NCBI RefSeq assembly: GCF_051014445.1
Contig: NW_027488370.1
Coordinates: 12,462,001-12,526,000, forward strand
Direction of reading: 5' to 3'
DNA from: Colletes latitarsis
Lineage: Eukaryota; Arthropoda; Insecta; Hymenoptera; Colletidae
Length of the DNA stretch: 64,000 bases
The notes beneath the pieces are model-generated. The model searched no databases. It was not told where the DNA came from and was given only the letters and a program-made list of their open reading frames with translations. The position numbers and the translations under genes are program-made. This document shows, piece by piece, positions 62,414 through 64,000 of this stretch (positions are counted from its first letter, which is position 1; every line of letters starts with the position of its first letter).

Positions 62414-64000
62414 AGTGTGGTACCACATTACTACATGATCCAATCCAGAAAAAGCCCACGAACTAGCCATGAAGTGTTAGAAATATGCGAAAGTATGAGC
62501 CTGATGATGGCAAATCCTAGACCTTACCCAGGCCTAACATGCGTTATCCTCTAAAATATTTATCAAGACCAGGTTTAATTGAATGCTTCAGTGTGGTACC
62601 ACATTACTACGGGATCCAAACCAGAAAAAACCCAGGATCCGTTCAACAAGTATGTGAAGAATGCGAAAGTATGAGTCTGATGAATGAAAATCCCAGGCCT
62701 AACCTAGACCTAACATGCGTTATCCTCAAAAATATTGATCGAAACCAGGTTTAAACGACTCTTTCAGTGTGGTACCACATTACTACGTGATCCAAACCAG
62801 AAAAAAACCAAGGATCTGTTTAACAAGTATGTGAAGTATGCGTAAGTATGAGTCTGATGAGGGCAAATACCAGGCCTAACCTAGACATAACATGCGTTAT
62901 CCTCTAAAATATTGATCGAAACCAGGTTTAGTGGAATGTTGCAGTGTGGTACCACATTACTGCGTGATCCAAAGCAGAAAAAACCCTCGATTAGGGCAAC
63001 ATATATGTTAAAACTGCAAAAGTATGACACTGATGAGGGCAAATCGCAGGCCTATCCCAGGCATAACTTGCGTTGTCCACTAAAATATTTATCGAAACCA
63101 GGTTTAATTGACTGTTTTAGTGTGGTACCACTTTGCTACGTCATCCAAAGCCGAAAAAACCCTCGATTAGGGCAACATATATGTTAAAACTGCAAAAGTA
63201 TGACACTGATGAGGGCAAATCCCAGGCCTAACCTAGACCTAACATGCGTTATCCTCTAAAATATTGATCGAAACCAGGTTTAATAGACTGTTTTAGTGTG
63301 GCACCACTTTACTACTTGATCCAAAGCAGAAAAAACCCTCGATTAGGTCAACATGTATGTTAAAACTGCGAAAGTATGACCCTGATGAGGGCAAATCCCA
63401 TGCCTAACCTAGACCTAACATGAGCTGTCCTCTAAAATATTGATGGAAACCAGGTTTAATTGACTGTTTCAATGCTGTACTACATTACTACGTGATGCAG
63501 TCCAGAAAAAGCCTAGGATCTAGCCATCAAGTATGAGAAATATGCGAAAGAATGAGCCTTATGTGAGCAAATCCCAGACCAAACCTAGACCTAACATGAA
63601 TTTTTCTCTAAAATATTGATCGAAACCAGGTTTAATGGACTGTTTCAGTGTGGTACCACATTACTACGTGGTCCAAACCGGAAAAAACCCAGGATCCGTT
63701 CAACAAGTATGTGAAGAATGCGAAAGTATGAGTCTGATAAGGGCAAATCCCAGACCTATCCCAGACCTAACATGCGCTATCCTATAAAGTATTGATCGAA
63801 ACCAGGTTTAATGGACTGTTGCAGTGTGGTACCACATTACTACGTGATCCAATCCAGACAAAGCCCAGGATATAGCCATGAAGTATGAGAAATATGCGAA
63901 ATTATGAGCCTGATTAGGGCAAATCCCAGCCTAAACTATACATAACATGCGTTATCCTCTAAAATATTTATCAAGACCAGGTTTAATTGACTGTTTCAGT
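62414..64000 (+). repeat. 21-mer duplication, copy 2 (partial, runs off the window)
   Basis: This repeats copy 1 at an offset of 3,699 bp up to about 63.5 kb, then at 3,523 bp (landmark GTGGTCCAAACCGG: 60145 and 63668). Exactly one monomer of copy 1 is therefore missing. The exchange can be placed between CAGTCC at 63498 and CCTAGG at 63512 (see findings). Copy 2 also has GACTGTTGCAGTG near 63819 where copy 1 has GACTGTTTCAGTG. The unit is not complete at base 64000. Confidence 0.88.
63498..63517 (+). other. Chimeric monomer junction from unequal crossover
   Basis: In copy 1, one monomer reads GATGCAGTCC...GCCCAGG (59801-59818) and the next reads GATGCAATCC...GCCTAGG (to 59994). Here a single monomer reads GATGCAGTCC then GCCTAGG. 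The left marker comes from the first parent and the right marker from the second, and one 176-bp period is lost. The switch is confined to the shared CCAGAAAAAGCC between the two markers. Confidence 0.88.

Larger units (their letters stand above)
1..64000 (+). repeat. Tandem satellite array, 176-bp monomer, about 363 copies
   Basis: Every line of the window aligns to one monomer: CCACATTACTACGTGATCC, then a CAGAAAAA-CCCAGGATC module, AAGTATG, ATGCGAAA, CTGATGAGGGCAAATCCC, AGACCTAACATGCGTTATCC, TCTAAAATATTGATCG, AAACCAGGTTTAAT and CAGTGTGGTA. Counted phase marks (13, 189, 365; 626, 802, 978, 1154, 1330; 61012, 61188) are 176 bp apart. All copies lie on the + strand and nothing interrupts them. 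The period fits one nucleosome plus linker, as in many centromeric satellites. I infer a centromeric or pericentromeric eukaryotic array. I do not recognise the family, and the host lineage cannot be fixed from this sequence alone. Confidence 0.98.

Noticed and set aside
1..64000. CRISPR-like regular spacing of a repeated motif
   Set aside because: The intervals between repeated motifs are themselves repeats of one monomer; there are no unique spacers, and the 176-bp period and length do not fit a CRISPR array.
1..64000. A hidden gene system, tRNA, rRNA or mobile element within the array
   Set aside because: I read through the window and every stretch aligns to the monomer. No segment longer than a few bases falls outside it apart from small indels, so there is no room for such a feature.

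Overview
The whole 64 kb window is one uninterrupted satellite DNA array. A monomer of 176 bp repeats head to tail on the + strand from the first base to the last, about 363 times. I found no gene, RNA gene, transposon, CRISPR array, low-complexity block or inverted segment. Using the CC of the GTACCACATT core as phase mark, the first copies fall at 13, 189, 365, 626, 802, 978, 1154 and 1330, so the period is exactly 176 apart from one rearranged step. A homogeneous array of this size, with a near-nucleosomal monomer and multimeric higher-order repeats (HORs), points to a centromeric or pericentromeric region of a eukaryote in a long-read assembly. I do not recognise the monomer family, so I do not name the organism. 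A plant is plausible but not shown.

Each monomer contains two conserved dyads about 15 bp apart: AAACCAGGTTT, and the perfect 12-bp palindrome TGTGGTACCACA, which carries a KpnI site. Monomers are mosaics of a few interchangeable modules. The left module is either TTGATCGAAACCAGG or TTTATCAAGACCAGG. The right module is GGATCTGTTCAACAAGTATG, GAATCTGGCCATCAAGTATG or GGATCTAGCCATGAAGTATG, or a diverged form with CCCTCGATTAGGTCAACATG. Open reading frames of 60-96 codons recur only because the TTTATCAAGACC module removes an in-frame TGA. They are phase accidents of the repeat, not genes.

Layout. 1-23.3 kb: a patchwork in which blocks of 0.5-1.3 kb recur at scattered multiples of 176 bp, with local 4-, 5-, 7-, 10- and 13-mer periodicities. 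23.3-30.35 kb: more diverged monomers with little long-range order apart from one 3-mer duplication. 30.35-33.5 kb: a 6-mer HOR of about 1,058 bp. 33.88-41.28 kb: a clean HOR of four copies (1,940, 1,763, 1,763 and 1,940 bp, i.e. 11-, 10-, 10- and 11-mers). 41.28-45.4 kb: reused 4-mer and 12-mer blocks. 45.4-48.4 kb: two copies of a 9-mer HOR carrying an inherited 19-bp deletion. 48.6-56.7 kb: a 23-mer (4,050/4,051 bp) tandem duplication. 56.7-58.7 kb: variable monomers. 58.7-64.0 kb: a 21-mer (3,699 bp) duplication whose second copy runs off the window and has lost one monomer by a mappable unequal exchange.

The biology is array evolution: repeated amplification of multimers, unequal crossover, short-repeat-mediated deletion and module exchange. 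There is no gene system here to report. Coordinates of HOR edges are by-eye estimates, usually good to a few tens of bases; offsets between named landmarks were counted.
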